Shown: positions 38,148 through 47,358, counted from the stretch's first letter. The stretch is DNA of 64,000 bases from Pseudomonas sp. Root562 (GCF_001427125.1 NZ_LMGK01000007.1:36483-100482), one strand, 5' to 3'. Numbers and translations are program-made. Notes: generated from the letters alone by a model not told the origin.

Positions 38148-38306
38148 TCAACGCTTGGCGATGATGTACACCGCGTGCACGATCCCCGGAATGTAGCCGC
38201 ACAGCGTCAGCAAAATATTCAGCCAGAACGCCCCGCCGAATCCTACTTGCAGAAACACGCCCAGTGGCGGCAACAAGATAGCGATGATGATGCGAATGAA
38301 GTCCAT
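38148..38306 (-). CDS. YqaE/Pmp3 family small membrane protein
   Basis: A 52-residue protein beginning MDFIRIIIAILLPPLGVFLQ, with two hydrophobic helices around a GFGGAFWLN turn and the ending IPGIVHAVYIIAKR. This is the complete Pmp3/YqaE pattern. Family members are induced by salt, cold or envelope stress; the mechanism is unknown. It is convergent with pqqM, one base after its stop. GGAGCTGCCC upstream of the ATG fits a ribosome site. Confidence 0.9.
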   Translation of the reverse strand: MDFIRIIIAILLPPLGVFLQVGFGGAFWLNILLTLCGYIPGIVHAVYIIAKR

Positions 38307-38388
38307 GGGCAGCTCCTGATTGAATGGGGCTCATGCAAGCCCTACAGCTAATCGACCCTTGCCGTTGGTCAGGGTTCAGCCGGATTCC

Positions 38389-38709
38389 TCAGGCCAGTAT
38401 CTCCAGGCCATGTTTCTGAACGATGCTCAGCAGCTTCAGCGCCATGCCGCTGGGATGTTTATCCCCTGATTCCCACTGTTTGACCGTAGAAGCGCTGGTG
38501 TTCAGGTAACGCGCGAACACCGGTTGGCTGACATTGTTGCGTTCACGTAGCGCCTTGATCTGTTCGGCCGGTATCGCGTCCGGTACGTTCGCCAGGCACG
38601 ACGCATCGAATTCGCGCATGGTCGCCTTGCTGATTGCGCCGATGGCATACAAGGCACTGGCAGATTCGTGGATTGATTCAAACGCCTCGCTCTTGAATTT
38701 CTTACTCAT
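38389..38709 (-). CDS. HTH antitoxin (HigA-like) of a toxin-antitoxin pair
   Basis: A 106-residue protein with a C-terminal XRE-type helix-turn-helix (IPAEQIKALRERNNVSQPVFARYLNTSASTVKQWESGDKHPSGMAL, about residues 46-92). The N-terminal half probably binds the toxin. It starts inside the last eight bases of the upstream toxin gene, the toxin-first order of higBA-type systems. It likely represses its own promoter together with the toxin. In P. fluorescens B16 a DNA-binding protein in this region was, as I recall, called PqqK. Confidence 0.8.
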   Translation of the reverse strand: MSKKFKSEAFESIHESASALYAIGAISKATMREFDASCLANVPDAIPAEQIKALRERNNVSQPVFARYLNTSASTVKQWESGDKHPSGMALKLLSIVQKHGLEILA

Positions 38710-39058
38710 AAAAAATCTCCGTAAACTCCCTCGTATCCAGTAAATACTGGATTTGCAACTCTGTCAGTCCCTCGTAGGTCTTGGCCATTTTCCGAAACGC
38801 GATCAGCTCGGTATGACTGATATTGCTCTGATTCTTTTTGGCATACATGAACTGGTAAACCCAGTATTCACCACCCCTCGCCAAAACAATCGAGCGATGG
38901 CGATTGGAGTTCAAGCGTTTCTTCCAGACCCCGCCGCCGAGATTATCCGCCTGCCCTTTGAGCATTTCGAGGAAGGCCTCTCGAAGCTCATCATCTCCAA
39001 TCCATGCCTTTCCGGCGACCATTGCAAAGCGTTTCGTCTTGAAAAGCCTTTGTGACAT
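38702..39058 (-). CDS. RelE/HigB-like toxin
   Basis: A 118-residue basic protein, MSQRLFKTKRFAMVAGKAWI at the start, with NRHRSIVLARGGEYWVYQFMYAKKNQSNIS in the centre, the pattern of RelE/HigB-like mRNA interferase relatives whose core strand carries basic and aromatic residues. ATG 39058 follows AAGGG by six bases; upstream extension to 39205 would read through the promoter operator. The antitoxin gene overlaps its stop by eight bases. It is likely to be the locus called PqqJ in B16. Activity is inferred. Confidence 0.75.
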   Translation of the reverse strand: MSQRLFKTKRFAMVAGKAWIGDDELREAFLEMLKGQADNLGGGVWKKRLNSNRHRSIVLARGGEYWVYQFMYAKKNQSNISHTELIAFRKMAKTYEGLTELQIQYLLDTREFTEIFYE

Positions 39059-39079
39059 TGGCATCCCTTCCCCAAAAAC

Positions 39080-39096
39080 ATACCACTGTGTGGTAT
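39080..39096 (-). promoter_or_regulatory. Palindromic operator before the toxin-antitoxin genes
   Basis: ATACCAC-TGT-GTGGTAT is a perfect 7-bp inverted repeat 21 bases upstream of the toxin start. Autoregulatory operators of HTH antitoxins have this size and place. Confidence 0.65.
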
Positions 39097-39222
39097 AGAG
39101 CTCAAAGCCAACCGTGATGGTTGAGCGGGTATCGACATTCCCTGTCGGCACCTTTAAAAAGCCATTTATACGATCAAGTCTCAAGCCGAATTTGCCCCAT
39201 GGCAAAACCCCGCCACAAAAAA

Positions 39223-39257
39223 ACGCCCCACGCCAAAAAAAATCAGGCGCAGGGCGT
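39223..39257 (-). terminator. Terminator downstream of the aminotransferase gene
   Basis: On the minus strand ACGCCC-TG-CGCC pairs with GGCG-TG-GGGCGT and is followed by a seven-base T run (39216-39222). It ends the aminotransferase transcript before the toxin-antitoxin promoter. Confidence 0.8.
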
Positions 39258-39304
39258 GCGTATTACCGCGAGACGGTTCTGGAATGTGTGCAGGACGCGT
39301 CTGA

Positions 39305-40588
39305 TCAGACGGCAATCCCTTTACGGCATTGCAATTGCGCGGTGCGCACACGGGAGAAAGCGCGGGCCAGGCGCAGGAGCATTTCATCGATATTGGCCAT
39401 GCTGACGGTCAGCGCCGGGGTGAAGCGCAGGCAGTCCGGTTGCGGAGCGTTGAGCAGCAAGCCTTCAAACAAGGCTGCGTTGACGACGGCATCAGCAGAA
39501 TCGTCGGATAGAGTCAGCCCCCAGAGCAGCCCCTGGCCGCGCAGTTCGCCGTGACCGTAACGATGGGACAAGCGCTGCAAACCTTCGCGCAGGTGCAGGG
39601 CGGATTCCCCGACATGTTCGAGAAATCCTTTGTCCTGCACACTGTCGAGCACCGCCAGACCCGCCGCGGTCATCAGTGCATTGCCGTGATGGGTGCCGCC
39701 CAGTTCGCCAGTGTCGAAACAGCAAGCCTTGCCCCGCGCCAGCAATGCGGCCAAGGGCACCCCACCGCCCAGCCCTTTGCCGAGGACGACGATATCGGCG
39801 CGCACACCGTAGGACTGTTCGGCGAGCAAGGTGCCGCAGCGACCCAATCCGGTTTGCACTTCGTCGAAAATCAACAGGATCCCCAGCTCCCGACACAGAC
39901 GTTCGACGCCTTTGAGATAATGCGCCGTGGCCGCAATCACTCCGGCTTCGCTCTGAATCGGTTCGAGCATGATCGCCACGGTTCGCTCGTCAACAGCCGC
40001 GTGCAGCGCCGGAAGATCGTTGTAGGGAACATGGCTGAAGCCTGGCAGCTGCGGTTCAAATCGGTTGGCCAAAGTCGAACTGTCCGACGCCGAGATCGTC
40101 GCCAGGCTACGACCATGGCAGCCGTTATTGGCGACGATGATCCGCGAAGCGCCGCCGCGATGCTGTTGGCCCCATTTGCGCGCCAATTTGATCGCGGCCT
40201 CACAGGCTTCGCTGCCCGTGTTGAGCATGTAAGCCTGATCGCTGCCGGTACTCAGGCACAAACGCTCGGCGAGGTTGAGCATGCCGCGGTTATGCAGGCT
40301 GAAACCGGGATTGATCAGCGCCTGCGCCTGCGTCGTGATGGCATTGACCAGTGCTTTGGGACTGTGGCCCAGGCTGTTGGCCCCGCCGCCCTGGGAAAAA
40401 TCCAGATACGCGCGATCATCGCTGTCCCACAACCACGAACCTTGGCCGCGGACAAAAATCTGATGGGGCCGCTCGACACTGGGCATCAGGCACTCACTGG
40501 AGAGGTTTTCGTAACTGGAGGCGAAGGAAGCACCCGCTACCAGATCATCAATCGATGGCGAAGCGCGCCGCAGGCTGAACAGATTCAT
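39305..40588 (-). CDS. Class III PLP-dependent aminotransferase (PqqI-like)
   Basis: A 427-residue fold-type I aminotransferase of the acetylornithine/4-aminobutyrate group. Visible signatures: LDFSQGGGANSLGHSPKAL, MLNTGSEACEAAIKLARKW, LLIFDEVQTGLGRCG and the PLP-lysine region IVVLGKGLGGGVPLAA. The substrate cannot be told from sequence. It is divergent from a LysR regulator that probably controls it. A class III aminotransferase in this position of the P. fluorescens B16 pqq cluster was, as I recall, named PqqI; a direct role in PQQ synthesis is doubtful. Confidence 0.85.
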   Translation of the reverse strand: MNLFSLRRASPSIDDLVAGASFASSYENLSSECLMPSVERPHQIFVRGQGSWLWDSDDRAYLDFSQGGGANSLGHSPKALVNAITTQAQALINPGFSLHNRGMLNLAERLCLSTGSDQAYMLNTGSEACEAAIKLARKWGQQHRGGASRIIVANNGCHGRSLATISASDSSTLANRFEPQLPGFSHVPYNDLPALHAAVDERTVAIMLEPIQSEAGVIAATAHYLKGVERLCRELGILLIFDEVQTGLGRCGTLLAEQSYGVRADIVVLGKGLGGGVPLAALLARGKACCFDTGELGGTHHGNALMTAAGLAVLDSVQDKGFLEHVGESALHLREGLQRLSHRYGHGELRGQGLLWGLTLSDDSADAVVNAALFEGLLLNAPQPDCLRFTPALTVSMANIDEMLLRLARAFSRVRTAQLQCRKGIAV

Positions 40589-40757
40589 GGGTTCAACCTA
40601 CGTTTCAGGTGTTTTGCGTTACCTATGCAAACAACAGCGAAGCCAATGCTCTTCATCGCCTTTTCTGGCCCTGCAAGCCTTATGAATGCAGTTAGACTAG
40701 GCTCAGTCCCAGTGTTGAACCATTTCGATTTACCAGCATTTTCAATAAGAATTACTT

Positions 40758-41687
40758 ATGGATTTTAAGCAACTGCGTTATTTCGTCGCGGTGTATGAAG
40801 AGGGCCACGTCGGGCGTGCCGCCGAACGGCTTTCAATCTCTCAACCGGCGCTTTCACAACAGATCCGCCATCTCGAACAGACCCTCGATGTGAGCCTGTT
40901 CGAACGCAGCAGCAAACGCCTGTTGCCGACCCTGGCGGCCCATACGCTGTACAACCACGCCCTGCCCTTGCTCGATGGTCTGCAGCGGGCGCGCGAAGCA
41001 TTGGGCAATTTCAAGGGGCAGGCGCTGCGTACGCTGGCCATTGGCGTTTTGCAAACGGTGCACACCAGCCTTGTGCCGCAGATGCTCGAACGCGTGCGCA
41101 AAGCCCAGCCGCATCTGGTGGTGCAGATCTATGAACTGACAGGACTGGAAATCGAACGTCGGTTGCTCAATGGCTCGCTGGATATCGGCATCAGCTATCT
41201 GCCCCCCCGGCAACCTGGGCTACATGGAGTGATGCTGTATGAGGATGAACTGACGCTTGTCATCCCCGCGGAGCACCCCTTGCGGGAATTCAAGAAAGTC
41301 TCGATGAGTCAGGCTGCGCAATTGCCGATGTTGCTATTGGGTGAGGAGTTTCAGATACGCCAGATTTGGCAGGCGCAATTGGCCAATCTGGGACGACGTC
41401 CGCAGGTGCAGGCTGAATTGAACAACATGGCGGGGATTCTCGACAGCCTGCCGCACACACAATTGGCAACGGTATTGCCCGGACGCTCGCAAAAAACCCA
41501 TGGCAACAACGACCTGCTGTGGAAACCGCTCAGTGAGCCGCGGATACCGTTGAAAGTGGGGTTGGTGTGTCGCGATGTGCAACGGCAACAAGCCTCGCTG
41601 GCGTTGTTACGTACGCTGCTCGAAGAGGTGATAAATCGACCAGAAGATCGCTTGAATAACTCGCCAGCACTGGACGGGCTTGGCTGA
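40758..41687 (+). CDS. LysR-family transcriptional regulator
   Basis: A 309-residue LysR regulator: MDFKQLRYFVAVYEEGHVGRAAERLSISQPALSQQIRHLE is a textbook winged helix-turn-helix with linker helix, followed by a type 2 periplasmic-binding-like effector domain (about 90-295). It resembles CynR/CbbR-type members in length. It is divergent from the aminotransferase gene across 169 bases, the standard LysR-target arrangement, so that gene is the probable target. Confidence 0.9.
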   Translation: MDFKQLRYFVAVYEEGHVGRAAERLSISQPALSQQIRHLEQTLDVSLFERSSKRLLPTLAAHTLYNHALPLLDGLQRAREALGNFKGQALRTLAIGVLQTVHTSLVPQMLERVRKAQPHLVVQIYELTGLEIERRLLNGSLDIGISYLPPRQPGLHGVMLYEDELTLVIPAEHPLREFKKVSMSQAAQLPMLLLGEEFQIRQIWQAQLANLGRRPQVQAELNNMAGILDSLPHTQLATVLPGRSQKTHGNNDLLWKPLSEPRIPLKVGLVCRDVQRQQASLALLRTLLEEVINRPEDRLNNSPALDGLG

Positions 41688-41710
41688 GTACTTTTTCGCA
41701 GGCATAAGAA

Positions 41711-41732
41711 AACCCCGCCGAAGCGGGGCTTT
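41711..41732 (+). terminator. Terminator after the LysR gene
   Basis: CCCCGC-CGAA-GCGGGG follows AAAA and is followed by CTTT, 24 bases after the stop. Confidence 0.82.
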
Positions 41733-41877
41733 GCAGACTGTTTCCCTGACATCCATTTCACTCCGCCGTCCTGGCAGAATCCTACGTGTCCGTGTTGTTG
41801 CTTTGCGCTTCCTGCGCTACGTCCATGTGAAGTAGATTAGCCGTGGATCCAATCTGCATCTATGGGAGATAGGCAGC

Positions 41878-41907
41878 ACGTCATGTAAGAGAAAGCTTAC
41901 ATGACGT
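41878..41907. repeat. Perfect 12-bp inverted repeat after the first acyl-CoA dehydrogenase
   Basis: ACGTCATGTAAG and CTTACATGACGT are exact reverse complements with a six-base AGAAAG spacer, eight bases beyond the stop of the minus-strand gene. No T run follows in either direction. It may act as a weak terminator or as a protein-binding site. Confidence 0.75.
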
Positions 41908-41914
41908 TACATTG

Positions 41915-43693
41915 TCAGAACTGTGCGGCATCCAGCAGGAAAAGCGACTCACTCCCGGCCTTCACCGACGCGCTCAACGAGTGGATACGCGGCAGCAGGC
42001 GTGCGAAATAGAACCGCGCCGTGCCGAGTTTGCTGGCGTAGAAATCGTCCTGCGCTTCTTTGCCGAGAGCGGCCTTGGCCATCAGTGCCCACATGTAGGC
42101 GTAAGCGACATAACCGAACGCTTGCAGATACTCGACCGATGCCGCGCCGATTTCATTCGGGTTGGATTTTGCCCGGTCAAGCAACCACGCGGTCAGTTCG
42201 TCGAGCGTGGTCACAGCGTCGTTCAACAGTTTGGTGAACTCGGCAAGATCGGCGCTGGCAGTGGCCGTGAAGTGACGAATCTCGTCAGCGAACAGGTTGT
42301 AGAACGCCCCGCCGCTGCCAACGATCTTGCGCCCGACCAGGTCCAGGGCCTGGATGCCGTTGGTGCCTTCGTAGATCTGAGTGATGCGAACATCGCGAAC
42401 CAATTGTTCCTGACCCCACTCGCGGATGTAGCCGTGACCTCCGAAAACCTGCTGGCCGTGCACTGTGGTTTCCAGGCCGAGATCAGTCAGGAACGCCTTG
42501 GCCACGGGAGTCAACAACGCCACCAGATCCTCCGCACGCTTGCGGGTCGCGGCGTCTTCGCTGAACTTGGCGGTGTCCAGTTGCATGGCCACGTAAGTCG
42601 AGAACGCACGACCGCCTTCGTTCGAAGCTTTCATGGTCAACAGCATGCGACGTACATCCGGGTGGACGATGATCGGATCGGCCACTTTGTCCTTGTTCTG
42701 CGCGCCGGTCGGCGAACGGCTTTGCAGTCGGTCGCGGGCGTACTCCACTGCGTTCTGATAGGAGCGCTCGCCAGAAGCCAGGCCCTGGATGCCAACCCCC
42801 AGACGCTCGTAGTTCATCATGGTGAACATCGCCGCCAGGCCTTTGTTCGGCTCGCCGACCAGATAACCCACAGCCTCATCGAAGTTCATCACGCAGGTCG
42901 CCGACGCCTGGATGCCCATCTTGTGCTCGATCGAGCCGCAATTGGCCGGGTTGCGCGCGCCCAGGCTGCCATCGGCATTGACCATGAACTTCGGCACCAG
43001 GAACAGCGAGATACCTTTCGGACCGGCCGGAGCATCCGGCAGCTTGGCGAGTACCAGGTGGATGATGTTTTCGGTGAGATCGTGCTCACCACCGGTGATG
43101 AAGATCTTGGTGCCGCTGACTTTGTAGGAACCGTCAGCCTGTGGCTCGGCCTTGGTGCGAATGATGCCCAGGTCCGTACCGGCATGCGGCTCGGTCAGGC
43201 ACATGGAACCGGCCCAGACACCGGCGTACATGTTTGGCAGGTACGCGGCTTTCAGTTCTTCGCTGGCGTGGGCGTTGATCGACAGGCAAGCACCGGCGGT
43301 CAGCATCGGGTACAAACCGAACGACAGGCTGGCGGAGTTGACCATCTCTTCGACCTGGGCCGACACGGCTTTGGGCATGCCCATGCCGCCGTAGGCAGGA
43401 TCGCCACCGACCCCGACCCAACCGCCTTCAGCATAAGTCTGATAAGCCTGTGGGAAACCGGCCGGCGTGGTGACAGCACCGTCTGCCCAATGGCAACCTT
43501 CTTCGTCGGCCGCACGGCTCAGGGGCGCGATGCTTTTGCTGGTGACCTTGCCGGCTTCTTCGAGAATGGCTTCGACGGTCTCAGCATCGACGGAATCCGC
43601 CAGTGCCGGCAGCTCGGCCCAGAGTTTGGCGACCTCGAAAACTTCATTGAGGACGAAGCGCATATCGCGCAGGGGCGCTTTGTAGTCAGCCAT
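41915..43693 (-). CDS. Acyl-CoA dehydrogenase, FadE type (copy 1)
   Basis: A 592-residue flavoprotein for the first step of fatty-acid beta-oxidation. It starts [19 protein letters not shown] and has the acyl-CoA dehydrogenase signatures SMCLTEPHAGTDLG, GTKIFITGGEHD and the catalytic Glu in IYEGTNGIQALDLVGRK, plus a C-terminal extension (about 470-592) of the large bacterial class with DUF4092-like helices. It is one of three paralogues here, matching PA0506-PA0508 of P. aeruginosa. Chain-length preference cannot be read from sequence. It has its own upstream gap of about 270 bases with REP repeats. Confidence 0.92.
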   Translation of the reverse strand: MADYKAPLRDMRFVLNEVFEVAKLWAELPALADSVDAETVEAILEEAGKVTSKSIAPLSRAADEEGCHWADGAVTTPAGFPQAYQTYAEGGWVGVGGDPAYGGMGMPKAVSAQVEEMVNSASLSFGLYPMLTAGACLSINAHASEELKAAYLPNMYAGVWAGSMCLTEPHAGTDLGIIRTKAEPQADGSYKVSGTKIFITGGEHDLTENIIHLVLAKLPDAPAGPKGISLFLVPKFMVNADGSLGARNPANCGSIEHKMGIQASATCVMNFDEAVGYLVGEPNKGLAAMFTMMNYERLGVGIQGLASGERSYQNAVEYARDRLQSRSPTGAQNKDKVADPIIVHPDVRRMLLTMKASNEGGRAFSTYVAMQLDTAKFSEDAATRKRAEDLVALLTPVAKAFLTDLGLETTVHGQQVFGGHGYIREWGQEQLVRDVRITQIYEGTNGIQALDLVGRKIVGSGGAFYNLFADEIRHFTATASADLAEFTKLLNDAVTTLDELTAWLLDRAKSNPNEIGAASVEYLQAFGYVAYAYMWALMAKAALGKEAQDDFYASKLGTARFYFARLLPRIHSLSASVKAGSESLFLLDAAQF

Positions 43694-43858
43694 GGCAAAC
43701 CTCGCAAGATCTAAACAGGTAATTCGTAGGTGTGGTGTTTTCGTTGGGTCCGAGTGTAACCCAACAACTTTTGCGACACATAGGGTCAGCCAGTGACTGT
43801 TTTGTTATTTTTGGTCACCAGCATTTCAGCTGAGACAGTTCTCGCCTGCCAGAACGCA

Positions 43859-43945
43859 TTCGCGGGCAAGCCTCGCTCCTACAGGCCGTGTCGCACGCAT
43901 TCACGTGAACGACATAGAACCGTAGGAGCGAGGCTTGCCCGCGAA
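43859..43945. repeat. REP-type inverted repeat between acyl-CoA dehydrogenase genes
   Basis: TTCGCGGGCAAGCCTCGCTC (43859-43882 arm) and its exact reverse complement (43922-43945) flank a 39-base loop, between copies 1 and 2. Confidence 0.9.
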
Positions 43946-43963
43946 GCTTTTCAAGCCTGATCG

Positions 43964-45760
43964 TCAGAGCGCAAACAACTCCGCCGGCAGCTTCATCAGG
44001 CAATCGCTGCCCGCCTCGATCGCTGCCCGGTGCGCGGCAGTGCGTGGCAACAGTCGCTTGAAGTAAAACTCGTTGGTCGCCAGTTTGCCCCGGCAGAAAT
44101 CGGCATCGCCACTGCCCGATTCCAATTGTGCCTGCGCCACCAACGCCATCCGCAACCACAAGTATCCGAGGATGATGTAACCGCTGTACATCAGATAATC
44201 CACTGATGCCGCGCCGACTTCGTCCGGATTTTTCATCGCAGCCATGCCGACCTGAGTGGTCAATTCGCCCCACTGCCGGTTCAGTTCGTTGAGTTGGGCC
44301 ACATAAACCGCCAACTGCGGGTGCGCGGCATTCGCCGCACAGAATTTGTGGACGATTTTGGTGAAGCCGCGCAGTAGCTTGCCCTGGCTGCCGAGGACCT
44401 TACGCCCGAGCAGGTCCAGCGCCTGAATACCGTTAGTGCCTTCATAGATCGGTGCGATGCGGCAATCACGCACCAGTTGTTCCATACCCCACTCACGGAT
44501 GAAACCGTGCCCGCCAAATACCTGCATGCCGTGATTGGTCACCTCCAGGCCGGTGTCGGTCATGAAGGCCTTGCAGATAGGCGTCAGGAACGCCAACAGG
44601 TCTTCGGCGTCCTGGCGCGCTGTTTCATCCGCGCTCAGGTGCGCGACATCCAGCAATTGTGCGGTGAAGTAGGTCAGCGCGCGGTTGCCTTCGTTGAAAG
44701 CCTTCATGGTCAGCAACATCCGCCGTACATCGGGGTGCACGATAATTGGGTCGGCGGCTTTCTCCGGCGCTTTGGGTCCCGTCAGCGAGCGCATCTGCAA
44801 ACGGTCGTTGGCGTACCTGATCGCGCCCTGGAAACTTGCCTCGCCCAGACACAAGCCTTGCATGCCGGTACCCAGCCGCGCATGGTTCATCATGGTGAAC
44901 ATGCAGTTCAGGCCCTTGTTCGGTTCGCCGATCAAAAAACCCTGGGCGCCATCGAAATTCAACACGCAGGTGGCCGAGGCCTTGATGCCCATTTTGTGTT
45001 CGATCGAGCCACAGGAGACGCCGTTGCGCTGGCCCGCTTCACCCGCTGCATCGGGCAAAAACTTGGGCACGATAAACAGCGAAATGCCTTTGGTCCCGGC
45101 CGGTGCATCCGGCAGTTTCGCCAGCACTAGGTGAATGATGTTGTCGCTCATGTCGTGCTCGCCGGCGGAGATGAAAATCTTGCTGCCGGAGATTGCGTAG
45201 CTGCCGTCGGCCTGAGGTACGGCGCGTGTCTTGATGATGCCCAGATCGGTGCCGCAATGAGCTTCGGTCAGGCACATGGTGCCGGTCCATTGGCCGGCGG
45301 TAAGTTTGCTCAAGTAAGTCTGTTTCTGTTCTTCAGTGCCGTGAGCATGGATTGCCGACATGGCGCCGTGGGTCAGGCCCGGGTACATGCCCCATGAGGT
45401 GTTGCTCGAACCGACCATTTCACTGATGACCAGCCCCAGAGAGCTGGGCAAACCCTGGCCGCCGTAAGCCGGATCCGCCGCCAGACCATGCCAGCCACCC
45501 TCGACATATTGAGCGAAAGCCTGCTTGAACCCCGCAGGCGTGGTGACCTTGCCATTGTCGAAATGGCAGCCTTCTTCGTCGCCGCTACGGTTGAGCGGGG
45601 AGAGCACGTTTTCACAAAACTTCGCGCCCTCTTCCAGGATCGCACTCACCATGTCCGGGCTGGCATCGGTAGCCCCCAATGCGGCGTAGCTGCCGTGAAA
45701 ATCGAAGACATGGTCGATCAAAAAGCGCATGTCGCGCAGGGGAGCTTTGTACTCAGGCAT
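43964..45760 (-). CDS. Acyl-CoA dehydrogenase, FadE type (copy 2)
   Basis: A 598-residue paralogue of the genes on either side, starting [49 protein letters not shown] and [16 protein letters not shown] mark it as an acyl-CoA dehydrogenase with FAD and catalytic Glu. ATG 45760 is chosen because GGAG is eight bases upstream; a longer frame reaches 45817 without ribosome site. It is more like copy 3 than copy 1 in the C-terminal part ([21 protein letters not shown]). Confidence 0.92.
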   Translation of the reverse strand: MPEYKAPLRDMRFLIDHVFDFHGSYAALGATDASPDMVSAILEEGAKFCENVLSPLNRSGDEEGCHFDNGKVTTPAGFKQAFAQYVEGGWHGLAADPAYGGQGLPSSLGLVISEMVGSSNTSWGMYPGLTHGAMSAIHAHGTEEQKQTYLSKLTAGQWTGTMCLTEAHCGTDLGIIKTRAVPQADGSYAISGSKIFISAGEHDMSDNIIHLVLAKLPDAPAGTKGISLFIVPKFLPDAAGEAGQRNGVSCGSIEHKMGIKASATCVLNFDGAQGFLIGEPNKGLNCMFTMMNHARLGTGMQGLCLGEASFQGAIRYANDRLQMRSLTGPKAPEKAADPIIVHPDVRRMLLTMKAFNEGNRALTYFTAQLLDVAHLSADETARQDAEDLLAFLTPICKAFMTDTGLEVTNHGMQVFGGHGFIREWGMEQLVRDCRIAPIYEGTNGIQALDLLGRKVLGSQGKLLRGFTKIVHKFCAANAAHPQLAVYVAQLNELNRQWGELTTQVGMAAMKNPDEVGAASVDYLMYSGYIILGYLWLRMALVAQAQLESGSGDADFCRGKLATNEFYFKRLLPRTAAHRAAIEAGSDCLMKLPAELFAL

Positions 45761-45846
45761 GGTCATTTCTCCGTCAGCAGATTTCTCCAACCTACTGCCG
45801 TCGACCACGCCCCACAATCACAGTGCAGACGCTGAATGCGCCATCA

Positions 45847-47139
45847 TCACTCAACCGTAGCGGCGTCCATGCGCACGGCGCCACGACGGTTCTGCCCGAA
45901 CGCCATCACGCAGTTGCGCCCCGCGCCCTTGGCGCTGTACAGCGCCTGGTCGGCTGATTTGAGCACCTCTTCCGGGGTGCGCTGGTCGATCCGCTCGGCG
46001 ACTCCGATACTGACGGTCACCGACACGCTCGACGCACCGGATCCTGCACGGCGTTGGCGCCCCTGGTTGTCATCTTGCGGGCGGCTGTCCTGATTGCGCA
46101 GGTGAATGTTGTAGGTGGCGATGGATTCGCGGATGACTTCCAGGTGCGGCATGCATTCTTCGAGGGTTTTGCCTGCAAACACCAGGGCGAATTCCTCGCC
46201 ACCGTAGCGATACGCCTTACCGCCGCCACCGATTTTCGACAGCTTGCTGGCGACCAATCGCAGCACCTGATCGCCGACATCATGGCCGTGGGTATCGTTG
46301 AATTTCTTGAAATGGTCGACGTCGCTCATGGCCAACACATAGTTGCGCCCCAACCGCTGCATGCGTTCATTCAACGCACGACGCCCCGGCAACCCGGTCA
46401 GCTCATCGCGGAATGCCATTTGATAGGCTTCGTGCGCAACGGCAGCGGCGATCATCAGCATCACCTGGCTGCACATGATGTTGAGGGTAAACGGCAGAAT
46501 GAAGGTTTTCGGCAACATCCAGAATAATCCGAGCAAACCCACAAGCTGTGCGGCGTGAAGCGGCCTCGGGTTGCGCCAGTATTGGTATGCCAGCAGCACA
46601 AACGATGCGATGAACACTGGATAGGACAGCTGGATCAGGCTCATCCACGCACCGTGCAAGGCCGGCCAGCGAATCTCCGACAACCAGATCAGCAGCGCCT
46701 GCGGGTAACTCTGCTCGAGCCCCAATGCCACGCTGCCGACCGCCAGCAACACGGCAAAACGCGCGACCATGTCCTGAAACAAATGTGTTCGTTCTTGCCA
46801 CGCCGCAAACACGCCGAACAGCAACGGCAACAACAAACAACACAGATGAAAAACCACGGCTGCGTCTTCACGCACCTTGCCGTTGTCGCGGTAGTAATCA
46901 GTCTGGGTGTCGAGCAGGAAATAGGCGATGTACACCGTGACCATCAGAAACAGTTCACGCTGGCGTCGGTAGACCGCGCAATATGCACCGCCCAGCAGCA
47001 GAACCAGGGTTGGCAGTACGTTGAACAGTGAGGTGAAGAAAACGTTCAGGTCCTTGACGTACGCAGCCGCAAGGCCCGCCAGCAAAAGCAGCAATGACGG
47101 TAGGAAATGACTGAAACGTACAGCGGAAGAACGCGGCAA
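45847..47139 (-). CDS. Membrane-bound diguanylate cyclase (GGDEF protein)
   Basis: A 430-residue protein with about six hydrophobic segments in residues 10-225 (for example FLPSLLLLLAGLAAAYV, VLPTLVLLLGGAYCAV) and a C-terminal GGDEF domain: DELTGLPGRRALNERM, DVDHFKKFNDTHGHDVGD and the active site GGEEF at 313-317. The RxxD inhibitory site seen in many cyclases is missing at the expected place. The start is TTG 47139 with GGAG upstream. It probably makes c-di-GMP. It stands between two acyl-CoA dehydrogenase genes on the same strand. Confidence 0.88.
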   Translation of the reverse strand: MPRSSAVRFSHFLPSLLLLLAGLAAAYVKDLNVFFTSLFNVLPTLVLLLGGAYCAVYRRQRELFLMVTVYIAYFLLDTQTDYYRDNGKVREDAAVVFHLCCLLLPLLFGVFAAWQERTHLFQDMVARFAVLLAVGSVALGLEQSYPQALLIWLSEIRWPALHGAWMSLIQLSYPVFIASFVLLAYQYWRNPRPLHAAQLVGLLGLFWMLPKTFILPFTLNIMCSQVMLMIAAAVAHEAYQMAFRDELTGLPGRRALNERMQRLGRNYVLAMSDVDHFKKFNDTHGHDVGDQVLRLVASKLSKIGGGGKAYRYGGEEFALVFAGKTLEECMPHLEVIRESIATYNIHLRNQDSRPQDDNQGRQRRAGSGASSVSVTVSIGVAERIDQRTPEEVLKSADQALYSAKGAGRNCVMAFGQNRRGAVRMDAATVE

Positions 47140-47306
47140 GGGTAAAGCTCCGACCCGTCATATCAATAGATGGCATTGTGCCCACTACTGTAACGGCAGA
47201 AACCCCGATTTGCTGAGCGTTTTACTGAGGTATTTTCAATGGAGCTGGCGGCATCGCAATCACCAGTGATGCAAGGAGAAGTCTCGTGGGCGCACGCCAA
47301 TGCAAA

Positions 47307-47340
47307 AAAAACCGCTGATCCCGAAGGAACAGCGGTTTTT
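47307..47340 (-). terminator. Terminator after acyl-CoA dehydrogenase copy 3
   Basis: AAAAACCGCTG and CAGCGGTTTTT pair across a 12-base loop; on the minus strand a T run follows. It ends the copy 3 transcript before the GGDEF gene. Confidence 0.82.
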
Positions 47341-47358
47341 GCAGAACTGCCTTAAGCC

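Noticed and set aside
39059..39205. N-terminal extension of the toxin gene
   Set aside because: It would cover the palindromic operator, has no ribosome site, and the family start MSQRLFKTKRF fits ATG 39058 with AAGGG upstream.
41912..43714. A 600-codon open frame opposite acyl-CoA dehydrogenase copy 1, and similar ones opposite copy 3 (47431-49188), yeaG, rpoD and glcB
   Set aside because: They mirror real genes in GC-rich DNA, where the antisense frame aligned with the third codon position stays open. They have no family motifs or ribosome sites, and the opposite strands encode clear, full-length enzymes.
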